NCBI RefSeq assembly: GCF_030065885.1
Contig: NZ_JASJCS010000030.1
Span: 1-46,814, forward strand
Origin: Ilumatobacter sp.
Lineage (GTDB): Bacteria; Actinomycetota; Acidimicrobiia; Acidimicrobiales; Ilumatobacteraceae
DNA: 46,814 nucleotides
Reading direction: 5' to 3'
Shown here: positions 14,548-23,122 of the stretch, one piece after another
How the letters are laid out: each line of letters opens with the position of its first letter
Numbering within the stretch: the first letter of the stretch is position 1
Made by a program: the position numbers and the translations under genes
Notes under the pieces: generated by a model
The model's database searches: none
What the model was told of the DNA's origin: nothing
Seen by the model: only the letters and a program-made list of their open reading frames with translations

Positions 14548-17500
14548 ATGTCGACGACAGATGCATCGAGCCCGGGCTTCGGCGCCAACTCCTGGCTGGT
14601 CGAAGAGATGTACGAGCAGTACCAGGCCGATCCCAGCTCGGTCGGGGAGTCGTGGCGCGAGTTCTTCGAGGACTACCGCTCGGCGTCCGCGGGGACGGTG
14701 ACCGCTGCGGTCGCCGAAGCTCCGCCCGCCGAGGTCGCGCCGAGCGCGCCTGCAGCGCCCACCGTCGAAGCGGTCCCCGCCGAGCCTGCCGAAGCGGCGC
14801 CCACCGCAGCGCCGCCAGCGGCCGCAGCCCCCGCCGAGCCAGCCGACGCGGCGCCCACCGCAGCGCCGCCTGCGGGTGCGAAGCCGGCGGCCGTCGCCGA
14901 CGAGCCGGGTGAGCCGATCAGGGGCGTCGGCGCCGCGATCGTCAAGAACATGGCCGCCAGCCTCGACGTGCCGACCGCGACGTCGTTCCGCAACGTGCCG
15001 GCGAAGTTGCTCGAGGTCAACCGCAAGGTCATCAACGGCTACCGCGCCCGTACGGGCATGGGCAAGGTGAGCTTCACCCACCTGATCGGCTACGCGGTCG
15101 TGAAGGCGATCGCCACGGAAGTGCCGAACATGAAGAACGGGTTCGCCGAGGGCGTCGACGGCAAGCCCCGCATCGTGCGTCACGACCACGTCAACATGGG
15201 CCTGGCCGTCGACGTCGACAAGGGCGACGGCACCCGCACGCTGATCGTGCCCGTGCTCAAGAACGCCGACACGCTCGACTTCGGGGGCTTCCTCGCCGCC
15301 TACGAGGAGATCATCCGCAAGGTCAAGAACAACAAGCTCACCCTCGACGACTACGCCGGGGCCAACATCACGCTCACCAACCCGGGCACGATCGGGACGG
15401 TCCAGTCGGTGCCCCGCCTGATGCCCGGCCAGGGTGTCATCGTCGGTGTCGGCAACATCGACTACCCGGCCGAGTTCGAGGGCGCCGACTTCCGCAACCT
15501 GTCGTCGCTCGGCGTGTCGAAGGTCGTCACCGTCACGAGCACCTACGACCACCGCATCATCCAGGGTGCCGAGTCCGGGCTGTTCCTCAAGCGGGTCCAC
15601 GAGCTGCTGCTCGGCGAGCACGGGTTCTACGAGGACATCTTCCACGACCTCGACATGCCCTACGAGGCCGTCAAGTGGCGCCCCGACATCAACCCGATCG
15701 ACCGCGAAGAGGCGATGCTCGCCAAGCAGATGGCGGTCGCCAAGCTGATCCGCGTCCACCGGGTGCGCGGGCACCTGATCGCCGACCTCGACCCGCTGCA
15801 CTGGAAGGAGCCGCACACACCCCGCGAGCTCGACCCGGCCACCTACGGCCTCACGATCTGGGACCTCGACCGCGAGTTCCTCACCGACGGCGTCGGTGGC
15901 ACCGACAAGCTGCGGCTCGGCGACCTCCTCGGTGTGTTGCGCGACGCCTACTGCCGCACGATCGGCGTCGAGTACATGCACATCCAGAACACCGACGAGC
16001 AGCGCTGGATCCAAGAGCACGTCGAGATCAAGCAACCACCGCTCACCAAGGACGAGAAGCACCGGGTGCTCGAGCGTGTCAACGCGGCCGAGGCGTTCGA
16101 GAAGTTCCTCGCGACCAAGTACGTGGGCACGAAGCGGTTCGGCATCGAGGGCGCCGAATCGGCGATCCCGATCCTCGACCAGGTGCTCTCCTGCGCGGCC
16201 GACGCCGATCTCGACGGCGCCGTCATCGGCATGGCCCACCGGGGCCGCCTGAACGTGCTGTCCAACATCATGGGCAAGAGCTACGAGGCGATCTTCTCCG
16301 AGTTCGAGGGCCACGTCGACCCGGACACCGTGCAGGGCTCGGGCGACGTCAAGTACCACCTCGGCGCGACGGGCAAGTACGAGAGCCCGTCCGGCAGGGA
16401 CATCGCCGTCGAGCTCGCGGCCAACCCCAGTCACCTCGAGACGGTCGACCCGATCGTGCTCGGCATGGTGCGGGCGATGCAGGACCAGATCGAGCCACGT
16501 GGCGCCCACTCGGTGCTGCCGCTGCTCATCCACGGCGACGCCGCGTTCGCCGGGCAGGGCGTCGTCGCCGAGTGCCTGGCGATGAGCAACATCAGCGGCT
16601 TCCGCATCGGTGGCACGATCCACCTGATCATCAACAACCAGATCGGCTTCACGACCGCGCCCGAGTTCAGCCGCTCGTCGCTCTACTGCTCCGACGTGGC
16701 GAAGACGGTGCAGGCGCCGATCTTCCACGTCAACGGCGACGATCCCGAGGCCTGCGTCCGGGTCGCCAAGCTCGCGTGGGAGTACCGCCAGACGTTCGGC
16801 AAGGACGTCGTCATCGACATGGTGTGCTACCGCCGGCACGGCCACAACGAAGGCGACGACCCGAGCTACACCCAGCCGCTGATGTACAAGGCCATCGCCG
16901 AGCGGCGCAGCGTCCGCAAGCTCTACGTCGAGTCCCTCGTCAAGCGGGGCGACATCACGGTCGACGAGGCCGAGCAGGCGCTCGCCGACTTCCAGGGCAA
17001 GCTCCAGATCGCGCTCGACGAGACCCGCTCGCGTTCCGGCGACGTGCCCGAGGTGCCGCCGCCACCGAAGCCGCTGGGCGTGCTGCCGCACATCCCGACC
17101 GGCGTCGAGCGAGCCACGCTCGAGCGGATCTTCGAGCAGCTCACCGCTTTCCCCGAGGGCTTCACGCCGCACCCGAAGCTGCTCCGCCAGTTCGAGGCCC
17201 GCAACAAGCAGTTCGCCAGCGAGCACGACGTCGACTGGGCAACGGCCGAGGCGCTGGCGATCGGCTCGCTGGTCCTCGAAGGCCACCCGGTGCGGCTCGC
17301 GGGCGAGGATTCGCGGCGCGGCACCTTCAGCCAGCGGCACGCCGCCGTGGTCGACTTCGACACCGGCGATCCCTGGGTGCCGATCAACGAGCTGCCCGAC
17401 GCACAGGCCCGATTCTGGGTGTACGACACCCTGCTCAGCGAGTACGCCGCGCTCGGCTACGAGTACGGCTACTCGCACGCCAACCCCGGCGCACTCGTCA

Positions 17501-18261
17501 TGTGGGAGGCGCAGTTCGGCGACTTCGTCAACGGCGCCCAGGTCATCATCGACCAGTACATCGTCGCCGCCGAGGACAAGTGGGGTCAGCGCAACGGCGT
17601 GGTCCTCCTGTTGCCGCACGGGTACGAGGGCCAGGGGCCCGAGCACTCCTCGGCCCGCATCGAACGCTTCCTCACCCTGGCCGCCGAGGACAACATGCAG
17701 GTCTGCAACGCCACGACGGCGGCGCAGTACTTCCACCTGTTGCGGCGGCAGGTCCACCAAGAGCGTCAGACGCCGCTCGTGATCTTCACGCCCAAGCAGG
17801 GCCTGCGCATGAAGCAGACCCGTTCGCACATCGACGAGCTCACGATGGGGTCGTTCGAGGAGGTCATCGACGATCCCGGCGTCACCGATCCGGCGTCGGT
17901 CAAGCGGGTGATCTTCTGTTCGGGCAAGGTGGCGTGGGACGCCATCGCCGAGCGCGACGCACGTGGCGCGCCGGCGGCGATCGTCCGCGTCGAGCAGCTG
18001 TATCCGCTGCCGAGCGACCAGATGCTCGAGATCGTGCGGGATCGCTACGTCAACGCGAAGGAGCTGCGGTGGTTGCAGGAGGAGCCCGAGAACATGGGCG
18101 CCTGGAACTTCATCGAGCACCACACCTGGCGGGTCAAGGACCTGGGCTACGACCTGCGCCACATCGCACGGGTCGAGTCGGGGAGCCCGGCCACGGGTTC
18201 CAAGACGGTGCACGACCAAGAGCTCGTCCACCTGATGGAGCGTGCCTTCACGGGCCTCTGA
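14548..18261 (+). CDS. kgd: Multifunctional 2-oxoglutarate decarboxylase/dehydrogenase (E1o with fused E2 acyltransferase domain)
   Basis: A 1237-residue TCA-cycle enzyme, the same length as mycobacterial Kgd/actinobacterial OdhA. Domain order: a short N-terminal segment (GANSWLVEEMYEQYQADPSSV), an Ala/Pro-rich linker (about 45-120) built partly from an 18-residue repeat, an E2 acyltransferase domain (about 124-345) with the active-site DHRIIQGAESG near 334, and the ThDP-dependent E1 part (about 370-1237) with GMAHRGRLNVLSNI near 561, the ThDP/Mg region GDAAFAGQGV, RRHGHNEGDDPSYTQP near 765, and the C-terminal transketolase-like domain. There is no lipoyl domain. It decarboxylates 2-oxoglutarate and can pass the succinyl group on with the E3/lipoyl partners encoded elsewhere. 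ATG at 14548 fits both homology and a leaderless promoter. It is monocistronic or read into the next gene. Confidence 0.97.
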   Translation: MSTTDASSPGFGANSWLVEEMYEQYQADPSSVGESWREFFEDYRSASAGTVTAAVAEAPPAEVAPSAPAAPTVEAVPAEPAEAAPTAAPPAAAAPAEPADAAPTAAPPAGAKPAAVADEPGEPIRGVGAAIVKNMAASLDVPTATSFRNVPAKLLEVNRKVINGYRARTGMGKVSFTHLIGYAVVKAIATEVPNMKNGFAEGVDGKPRIVRHDHVNMGLAVDVDKGDGTRTLIVPVLKNADTLDFGGFLAAYEEIIRKVKNNKLTLDDYAGANITLTNPGTIGTVQSVPRLMPGQGVIVGVGNIDYPAEFEGADFRNLSSLGVSKVVTVTSTYDHRIIQGAESGLFLKRVHELLLGEHGFYEDIFHDLDMPYEAVKWRPDINPIDREEAMLAKQMAVAKLIRVHRVRGHLIADLDPLHWKEPHTPRELDPATYGLTIWDLDREFLTDGVGGTDKLRLGDLLGVLRDAYCRTIGVEYMHIQNTDEQRWIQEHVEIKQPPLTKDEKHRVLERVNAAEAFEKFLATKYVGTKRFGIEGAESAIPILDQVLSCAADADLDGAVIGMAHRGRLNVLSNIMGKSYEAIFSEFEGHVDPDTVQGSGDVKYHLGATGKYESPSGRDIAVELAANPSHLETVDPIVLGMVRAMQDQIEPRGAHSVLPLLIHGDAAFAGQGVVAECLAMSNISGFRIGGTIHLIINNQIGFTTAPEFSRSSLYCSDVAKTVQAPIFHVNGDDPEACVRVAKLAWEYRQTFGKDVVIDMVCYRRHGHNEGDDPSYTQPLMYKAIAERRSVRKLYVESLVKRGDITVDEAEQALADFQGKLQIALDETRSRSGDVPEVPPPPKPLGVLPHIPTGVERATLERIFEQLTAFPEGFTPHPKLLRQFEARNKQFASEHDVDWATAEALAIGSLVLEGHPVRLAGEDSRRGTFSQRHAAVVDFDTGDPWVPINELPDAQARFWVYDTLLSEYAALGYEYGYSHANPGALVMWEAQFGDFVNGAQVIIDQYIVAAEDKWGQRNGVVLLLPHGYEGQGPEHSSARIERFLTLAAEDNMQVCNATTAAQYFHLLRRQVHQERQTPLVIFTPKQGLRMKQTRSHIDELTMGSFEEVIDDPGVTDPASVKRVIFCSGKVAWDAIAERDARGAPAAIVRVEQLYPLPSDQMLEIVRDRYVNAKELRWLQEEPENMGAWNFIEHHTWRVKDLGYDLRHIARVESGSPATGSKTVHDQELVHLMERAFTGL
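14794..14870 (+). repeat. Two-copy 54-bp direct repeat in the kgd linker
   Basis: A 23-nt identical block occurs at 14794-14816 and again at 14848-14870, a period of 54 bp (18 codons). It encodes the repeated AAPTAAPP element of the flexible linker between the N-terminus and the E2 domain of Kgd. Confidence 0.7.
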
Positions 18262-18269
18262 ACCCGTCC

Positions 18270-18300
18270 TTGACTTCAACGAAGCTTGAAGTCGTACGGT
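18270..18300 (+). promoter_or_regulatory. MerR-type promoter/operator (19-bp spacer with 8-bp dyad)
   Basis: TTGACT (18270-18275) and TACGGT (18295-18300) are separated by 19 bp, longer than the optimal 17. A perfect inverted repeat, GACTTCAA (18272-18279) and TTGAAGTC (18286-18293) with a 6-bp centre, fills that spacer. Overlong spacers with a dyad in the middle are the hallmark of promoters controlled by MerR-family activators. The -10 box ends 6 nt before the ATG at 18307, so the mRNA is probably leaderless. The dyad also begins 10 nt after the kgd stop, so it might serve as an end hairpin too, although there is no T-tract. Confidence 0.6.
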
Positions 18301-18306
18301 TCCGGC

Positions 18307-19518
18307 ATGGAGTCGAGTGGGGCCCTGTCGGACATCGAGCTGCTCGACGACGTAGCGCGTCGCGTCGCGGTGCCGAGGGAGGAGCCGGGCGATTCGTTCG
18401 TGCTCCACGCGCCGCTCGAAGCGCTGGCGCGGGTCGGGCTTCTCGGCCACGTCGCATCGATCCATCGCGATCCGATCGTCGACCGGCTCCGCGAGGTCGG
18501 CTCGGCCTACGAGGCGTGGGGCGAACCCTTCGACCACCGGCCGACGCACGGCCGTGCGATCGAGCAGGACGCGGCCGGCGTGCTCGTGGCCGCGGTGGCC
18601 TCCGGCGATCTCGAGGCGGCCGACGACGCGATCACCTGGCTGGTCGATCGCCTCGACGCCGACGAGCTCGTGCACACCCTCGCCGGCCCGGTCCTGCCGT
18701 CGCTGGCAGCGGCGGCGCACGGGTCGATCCTGCTGTTCCTGCTCCCGCGCATCGCGGCCCGCAGCATGGACGCCGCGTCGATGGCGCGGACGACGGTGCA
18801 CGAGCTGGTGCGCCGACCCGACTGGCAGTTGCGCTGGTTCGCGTCGCCGCGGGCCGATCAGGCCCCCGATCCCGCGTCCGAGCTCGAACGTCGTCTGACT
18901 GCGCCGCGCCTGCCCGAGCAGCCGGAGAACACGTTCATCCATCCGACGATGTCCACGACCGAGCGGACCGGCCTGGCCGCCGACACGTTGGGCGACCTCG
19001 TCGACGAGCTCACCGTCGCCGATGCCCGCCGGGTGCTGCTCCGCACGGCGGCCCGATCGATGCTCCAGGACGATCCGGACCACGCCCCCTACGGGTGGTC
19101 GCACTGCCTCACGATGCCGCAGGCGGCGCTCGGCGTCGCGCCTGCTGCGCCGACGGTGCGGACGGCGATCGCGGTCGCGGCCACCTACGTGCTCGGGTTC
19201 CGCGCCTCGCTCGGCTCGGTGGCGCTCGACCACGAGTGGGCGCCGGATCCGTTGGTCGTGCCGGTTCGCGAGCTCGTCGAGGCCGGCCGCACGGCCGCGG
19301 CGGCGTCAGCGTGGCACGCGTCGCCCGCCGAGCGACCGGAGATCTGGCGGCGCCTCGCCGCCAACGCGGGCGCCCATCGCGACGCGCACCTCGCCAAGTA
19401 CACGCTCGCGTGCATGGACGCTGCTCGCGCCGACCGTGCGGCCGAGCACCTGTTCATCGCCGCAGCCGCATCGCTGAACGGCTGGTGGCACGACGCCGAT
19501 CGGCCCGACGCGGCCTGA
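18307..19518 (+). CDS. Hypothetical protein under a MerR-type promoter
   Basis: A 403-residue mostly alpha-helical protein, no family recognised. Seen: no signal peptide, a possible single hydrophobic patch (GSILLFLLPRIAARSM, about residues 140-155), several Asp/His-containing segments (GEPFDHRPTHGRAIEQD, FIHPTMSTTERTG, DDPDHAPYGWSHCLTMPQAALG, AHLAKYTLACMDAARAD). The spread of conserved-looking His and Asp residues could suggest a metal or oxidase site, but this is a guess. ATG at 18307 is set by the -10 box ending 6 nt upstream. It lies 45 bp after kgd on the same strand and its control region suggests induction by a stress or small-molecule signal. Confidence 0.75.
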   Translation: MESSGALSDIELLDDVARRVAVPREEPGDSFVLHAPLEALARVGLLGHVASIHRDPIVDRLREVGSAYEAWGEPFDHRPTHGRAIEQDAAGVLVAAVASGDLEAADDAITWLVDRLDADELVHTLAGPVLPSLAAAAHGSILLFLLPRIAARSMDAASMARTTVHELVRRPDWQLRWFASPRADQAPDPASELERRLTAPRLPEQPENTFIHPTMSTTERTGLAADTLGDLVDELTVADARRVLLRTAARSMLQDDPDHAPYGWSHCLTMPQAALGVAPAAPTVRTAIAVAATYVLGFRASLGSVALDHEWAPDPLVVPVRELVEAGRTAAAASAWHASPAERPEIWRRLAANAGAHRDAHLAKYTLACMDAARADRAAEHLFIAAAASLNGWWHDADRPDAA

Positions 19519-19555
19519 GCTCGTGCGTGGCCCGCAAACGTCGGTGGACGCGGCC

Positions 19556-19756
19556 CTATGTGCGATCTTCCCGCTCCTGATCGGAGGCGGCGTCGAGCAG
19601 CGAGAGGGCGAGCAGGCGCTGGCTCCGCGCCTCGGCGCGGAAGCGGTCGGCACCGCGTTCGTCGCCCATCAGCTCGGCGGTGTCGGCGAGCGAGTCGAGG
19701 CGTTCCGCTGCGCGCGTCAGCACCGCAACATCGGGTCGGTGCGCGCCGGGGTCCAC
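19556..19756 (-). CDS. Small helical hypothetical protein
   Basis: A 66-residue protein starting with GTG 5 nt after a good ribosome site (AGGAAG), directly behind an in-frame stop. The sequence (RAAERLDSLADTAELMGDERGADRFRAEARSQRLLALSLLDAASDQ) is amphipathic and helical throughout, without membrane segments. No family is recognised. It lies 66 bp downstream of the patatin gene on the same strand and may be co-transcribed. The ribosome site is the main support. Confidence 0.55.
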   Translation of the reverse strand: MDPGAHRPDVAVLTRAAERLDSLADTAELMGDERGADRFRAEARSQRLLALSLLDAASDQEREDRT

Positions 19757-19787
19757 GACGACTTCCTAGCTCATCGACCCCGATCGA

Positions 19788-19828
19788 TGTCGGCAGGTCC
19801 CGACAGTCGGCGAGTGTGATCGTCACAC
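19788..19828 (-). terminator. Two small hairpins after the patatin gene
   Basis: TGTCGG/CCGACA (19788-19793 with 19800-19805, 6-nt loop) and GTGTGA/TCACAC (19814-19819 with 19823-19828, 3-nt loop) are perfect stems in the 66-bp space after the patatin-like gene; the second contains its stop codon. No T-tract follows, so they may slow rather than end transcription. Confidence 0.35.
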
Positions 19829-20992
19829 GGGGATCGGGTCGATGCGCCACTCGCGGTCGTCGCACGCGACGCGGTCGAGCTCGTCCTGGGCGTCGTGCTT
19901 GCCGAGGTCGGCGGCTTCCTCGAAGAACTCGGGGTCGAACAGCAGGTAGCTGAGCAGCTCCTCGCTCTGGCCACCTTGGTGGCCCAGCAGGCGGCTGAGC
20001 AGCCAGAACTCGCTCAGACCGAGACCGTTGACCACCTGGGCGGCGCGATGGCCCAACTCGCCGCGGGCGCTCGGGCCGACGAAGAGGTACTCGATCGGCC
20101 GCTTGCCGTCGGGCTGCGCCTGGCCGCCCAGCAGGGTGTTGACGCCGGCGAGCGTCCACATGTCCTCGATCAGCGGGTCGGCCAGCGCGGCCTGGAGGAA
20201 GTGCAGCAGCAGGTCGTCGGTATCGGGCCGTCGGTCGGGTCGCTCGTGCGCCGGCGGCGCGTGTGTCGCCGGGTCGGCCGCCACGATCGCGACGCGATGG
20301 ACGCCGAGCTCGATCGCCGGCTTGATGGGCGTGTTGAGACGGAGGCCGCCGTCGACGAACCAGTCCGTCGTGTCGGCGCCGGTCTCGATCTCGATCGGTG
20401 GGAACAGGATCGGGATCGCCGCCGAGGCGAGCACGTGGTCGACGTCCATCCCGCCGATCGGCGCTGCGTACTCGATGCCCTTCTTCAGGTCGAACTCGGG
20501 AAGTGGGTGGCCCCTGCTCGGCGTGCCGCCCTCGACGAACACGACCGTGCGGCCGGTCGCGGCAGAGGTGGTCACCACGGCGAGCGCATCGAGGTGGCCG
20601 TTGTCGATGTTGGTGCGGATCTGGCTCCAGTCGCCGATGGCGGCGTCCACGGTCTCGCGGAGCGGACTCGTGTCGACGATGCCCTGCGGCCGCCCGCCGA
20701 GACCCAGCTCGTTGAGCACGCCGTCCAGCGCGCTCCACAACGACAGCCCGAAGACCTCCTTGCGGCCGATCGAGAGCCAGAGATCCAGCAGCTCCTTCGT
20801 CGCCGCATCGGCAGCACGATCGGCCCGGCTGGCCAGGAAGGCGGCGTTGAGCGCACCGGCGCTCGTGCCGACGAGGACCGTCGGTCGTTGCCGCCTCGAT
20901 TCGAGAACGGGGAGCAGCACCGACAGCGCACCGGCTTCGTAGGCGCCTCGTGCGGCTGCTCCGGCCAGTACCAGACCCGTACGGTCCTGCAT
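19823..20992 (-). CDS. Patatin-like phospholipase
   Basis: A 389-residue cytoplasmic hydrolase of the patatin family. The oxyanion-hole motif is LAGAAARGAYEAGAL (about residues 9-23), the nucleophile Ser lies in GTSAG (about 43-47), and the catalytic Asp in VDGGLRLNTPI (about 215). Family members release fatty acids from phospholipids or act as general acyl hydrolases. The C-terminal third (LVGP-like region YLFVGPSARGELGHRAAQVV, then DPEFFEEAADLGKHDAQDELD) is specific to actinobacterial members. The start has a clear ribosome site (GGGAGG, 6 nt upstream), and a TACGAT box 27-32 nt upstream of the start is a plausible -10 element, so unlike many neighbours it has a leader. Confidence 0.88.
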   Translation of the reverse strand: MQDRTGLVLAGAAARGAYEAGALSVLLPVLESRRQRPTVLVGTSAGALNAAFLASRADRAADAATKELLDLWLSIGRKEVFGLSLWSALDGVLNELGLGGRPQGIVDTSPLRETVDAAIGDWSQIRTNIDNGHLDALAVVTTSAATGRTVVFVEGGTPSRGHPLPEFDLKKGIEYAAPIGGMDVDHVLASAAIPILFPPIEIETGADTTDWFVDGGLRLNTPIKPAIELGVHRVAIVAADPATHAPPAHERPDRRPDTDDLLLHFLQAALADPLIEDMWTLAGVNTLLGGQAQPDGKRPIEYLFVGPSARGELGHRAAQVVNGLGLSEFWLLSRLLGHQGGQSEELLSYLLFDPEFFEEAADLGKHDAQDELDRVACDDREWRIDPIPV

Positions 20993-21063
20993 GGCGAACC
21001 TCCCGATGCCTCACCTCGATCGTACGACTCGCGGGCCGTTTCGAACAGTCCCCGCCCGAGGGT

Positions 21064-21693
21064 TCAACGGAGGTCGATGCCGAGGACCGTCTCGAGGTCA
21101 CCGATCGCCTGGTCGGGGTCGAGCACCTTGATCGTCCGCATCCCCATCTCGCGGGCGGGCTTCAGGTTGACCCCGAGGTCGTCGAGGAAGACGCACTCGA
21201 CGGGCGACACGCCGGCCGTCGAGCAGGCGAGCTCGTAGAACGCGATCTCGGGCTTGCGGCAGCCCACCTTGCTCGACTCGATCACGTGGTCGAACCGGGC
21301 CATGACCGCATCGACGTCGGGGCGGCTGTCACCGCTCACGACGTTGTTGGTGAGACAGGCGGTGACGAAGCCGGCCTCGATCACGCGGTCGAGCGCAGTC
21401 ACCATGGCGGGGCGCACCGAACCGCTCAGCATCGACAGGACGTCAGCCCCGGGAACCCGGTGCCCGAGTGCTTCCGATTCGGCGGCGAAGAGCCCGTCGA
21501 ACTCGGCGGCGTCGACCTCGCGGCGCTCGATGCGAGCCCAGGCGTTGGTGTCGGGATGACGGGCGTTCACCGACCGGATGAAGTCGACCGGCAGCCCGTT
21601 CGCCCGCTCGTACTCGTTGAACGCGTCGAACGGGCTCGACAGGATCACGCCGCCGAAGTCCCAGAACACCGCCCGAATCGTGGTGGTCCGCAT
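21064..21693 (-). CDS. HAD-superfamily hydrolase
   Basis: A 209-residue phosphatase-like protein of the haloacid dehalogenase superfamily. Motif I is FWDFGGVI (the nucleophile Asp near residue 11 followed by Phe-Gly-Gly, a variant seen in the epoxide-hydrolase N-terminal/YihX-like group), motif II is CLTNNV, motif III is the Lys of GCRKPEIAFY, and motif IV is CVFLDDLGVNL. The substrate is probably a small phosphorylated metabolite. ATG at 21693 follows a TAGGGT box by 8 nt, and this -10 shares its TA with a divergent -10 box for the NYN ribonuclease gene. Confidence 0.88.
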   Translation of the reverse strand: MRTTTIRAVFWDFGGVILSSPFDAFNEYERANGLPVDFIRSVNARHPDTNAWARIERREVDAAEFDGLFAAESEALGHRVPGADVLSMLSGSVRPAMVTALDRVIEAGFVTACLTNNVVSGDSRPDVDAVMARFDHVIESSKVGCRKPEIAFYELACSTAGVSPVECVFLDDLGVNLKPAREMGMRTIKVLDPDQAIGDLETVLGIDLR

Positions 21694-21701
21694 CGGGTCG
21701 C

Positions 21702-21711
21702 ACCCTACGAT
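21702..21711. promoter_or_regulatory. Overlapping divergent -10 boxes (HAD gene / NYN gene)
   Basis: Minus-strand TAGGGT (21707-21702) and plus-strand TACGAT (21706-21711) share the central TA step. The minus box lies 8 nt before the HAD gene ATG. The plus box lies 43 nt before the GTG of the NYN gene, which therefore has a leader with a weak GAGAG ribosome site. Confidence 0.5.
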
Positions 21712-21754
21712 GTCGGCCAGCGCCGGACGGCGCACAGAACGAGAGAACAGATCC

Positions 21755-23122
21755 GTGGCCAAGCAACGACGTCCCGAGCACTTCGTGGTGGACGGCTCCA
21801 ACATCGCAACCGAGGGGCGCAGCGCTCCCAGCCTCGCCCAACTCAACGAGGCCGTTCTGGCCTTCATCGACGAGCACTCGGGCGCGATCGTCACCGTCGT
21901 CGTCGATGCGACCTTCGGGCACCGCATCGACAAGAAGGAGACCAAGGCGTTCGACGAGGCGGTCGCCAACAACGAGCTCGTCGCTCCGCCGGCCGGTGCG
22001 ATCGGCCGCGGCGACGCCTTCGTGCTGTCGATCGCCGACAAGGCGGGTGCCGGGGTGCTGTCGAACGACTCCTTCCAGGAGTTCCACGGCGAGTACGACT
22101 GGCTCTTCGACGAGGGCCGGTTGATCGGCGGCAAGCCGGTGCCGCACGTCGGCTGGGTGTTCGTCGCCCGCAACCCGGTGCGCGGGCCGAAGAGCCGCCG
22201 CGCGGTCCGCGACGCCCGCGACGGCAACTCGGCGTCGAAACGCGGGGGCGCGAAGACGGCCGAGGCGAAGCGGACCGAGACCAAGGAACGCGCGAACCGG
22301 CGCGTCAAGCCCAAGGCTGCGACCACCGACGAGGCGGCTCGCTCGGCCCGCCGCGGTTCGAAGGGCGCCGAGGCGGTCGAGCGTCCGGCGCCGACCGGCG
22401 GTCACGTCAACGAGCTGATGCCGTTCCTCGAGTTCGCCGAGCGCCATCCGGTGGGTACGAGCTGCACCGGGGAGGTCGAGCGCTACTCGTCCCACGGGGC
22501 CTACGTCCGGGTCGAGGACGTGCTCGTGTACGTGCCGCTCCGGCTCATGGACGACCCTGCGCCGCGCAGCGCCCGATCGGCGCTCGACCTCGGCGAGGCG
22601 GTGACCGTCGTCATCGTCGGCTACACCCCGGACCGGCGGAGCATCGACGCCGGGTTGCCGCACATGGCCCCCGACGCCGCAGCTGCGCTGGAATCCTCCG
22701 TAGCCGCCCGCGGAGCCGATACGGGCGCCGGTCCCCGTGCGGCCACGAAGAAGACGCCTGTGAAGAAGGCGGCCGCCACGAAGACGACCACGGCGAAGAA
22801 GGCGGCCGCGGCGAAGAAGACCGCCCCCGTCAAGAAGGCCACGGCGAAGAAGGCGGCCGCCAAGAAGACCACCGCGGCGAAGAAGGCGCCCGCCAAGAAG
22901 ACGGCCGCCAAGAAGCCCACCGCGGCGAAGAAGGCGCCCGCCAAGAAGACCACTGCAGCGAAGAAGACCACCGCACCGAAGAAGGCGGCCGCCACGAAGA
23001 CGACTGCGGCAAAAAGGACGGCGGCCACGAAGACGCCTGCCAAGAAGCCTCCGGCCACGAAGACGACCCGAGCGAAGAAGGCGGGGGCGAGGAAGACGGC
23101 GGCCAAGGGATCGAGCAGCTGA
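21755..23122 (+). CDS. NYN-domain (Zc3h12a-like) ribonuclease with S1 domain and histone-like tail
   Basis: A 455-residue protein with three parts. Residues about 6-150 match the NYN/PIN-like ribonuclease fold of the Zc3h12a (Regnase) type: FVVDGSNIATEG, VVVDATFGHRI, IGRGDAFVLSIADKAGAGVLSNDSF with acidic residues suited to metal binding. Residues about 218-305 form an S1-like RNA-binding domain (GTSCTGEVERYSSHGAYVRVEDVLVYVPLRLM). From about 330 to the end the chain is almost only Ala, Lys, Thr and Pro in AKK-type repeats, like the histone H1-like tails of actinobacterial HupB. An RNA-cleaving enzyme tethered to nucleic acid is inferred. The start is GTG; the stop overlaps the exonuclease III ATG by one base, so the two are coupled. 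Confidence 0.85.
   Translation: MAKQRRPEHFVVDGSNIATEGRSAPSLAQLNEAVLAFIDEHSGAIVTVVVDATFGHRIDKKETKAFDEAVANNELVAPPAGAIGRGDAFVLSIADKAGAGVLSNDSFQEFHGEYDWLFDEGRLIGGKPVPHVGWVFVARNPVRGPKSRRAVRDARDGNSASKRGGAKTAEAKRTETKERANRRVKPKAATTDEAARSARRGSKGAEAVERPAPTGGHVNELMPFLEFAERHPVGTSCTGEVERYSSHGAYVRVEDVLVYVPLRLMDDPAPRSARSALDLGEAVTVVIVGYTPDRRSIDAGLPHMAPDAAAALESSVAARGADTGAGPRAATKKTPVKKAAATKTTTAKKAAAAKKTAPVKKATAKKAAAKKTTAAKKAPAKKTAAKKPTAAKKAPAKKTTAAKKTTAPKKAAATKTTAAKRTAATKTPAKKPPATKTTRAKKAGARKTAAKGSSS
22741..23108 (+). repeat. AAG-rich degenerate tandem repeat encoding the AKK tail
   Basis: About 370 bp of imperfect repeats of GCC/ACG-AAG-AAG units encode the Lys/Ala-rich C-terminal tail of the NYN protein. 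The purine bias on the plus strand is strong and unlike the flanks. On the minus strand the same repeats open a long hydrophobic frame that I do not consider real. Confidence 0.8.

Noticed and set aside
14488-19233. A 1581-codon open frame antisense to kgd and the following gene
   Set aside because: It is the mirror of GC-rich codons in kgd: composition is Arg, Val, Asp, Leu and Glu biased, no domain is visible, and kgd on the other strand is certain.
22741-23108. Possible CRISPR or minisatellite array
   Set aside because: Units are degenerate and in the codon phase of an open frame. There are no uniform repeats and unique spacers.
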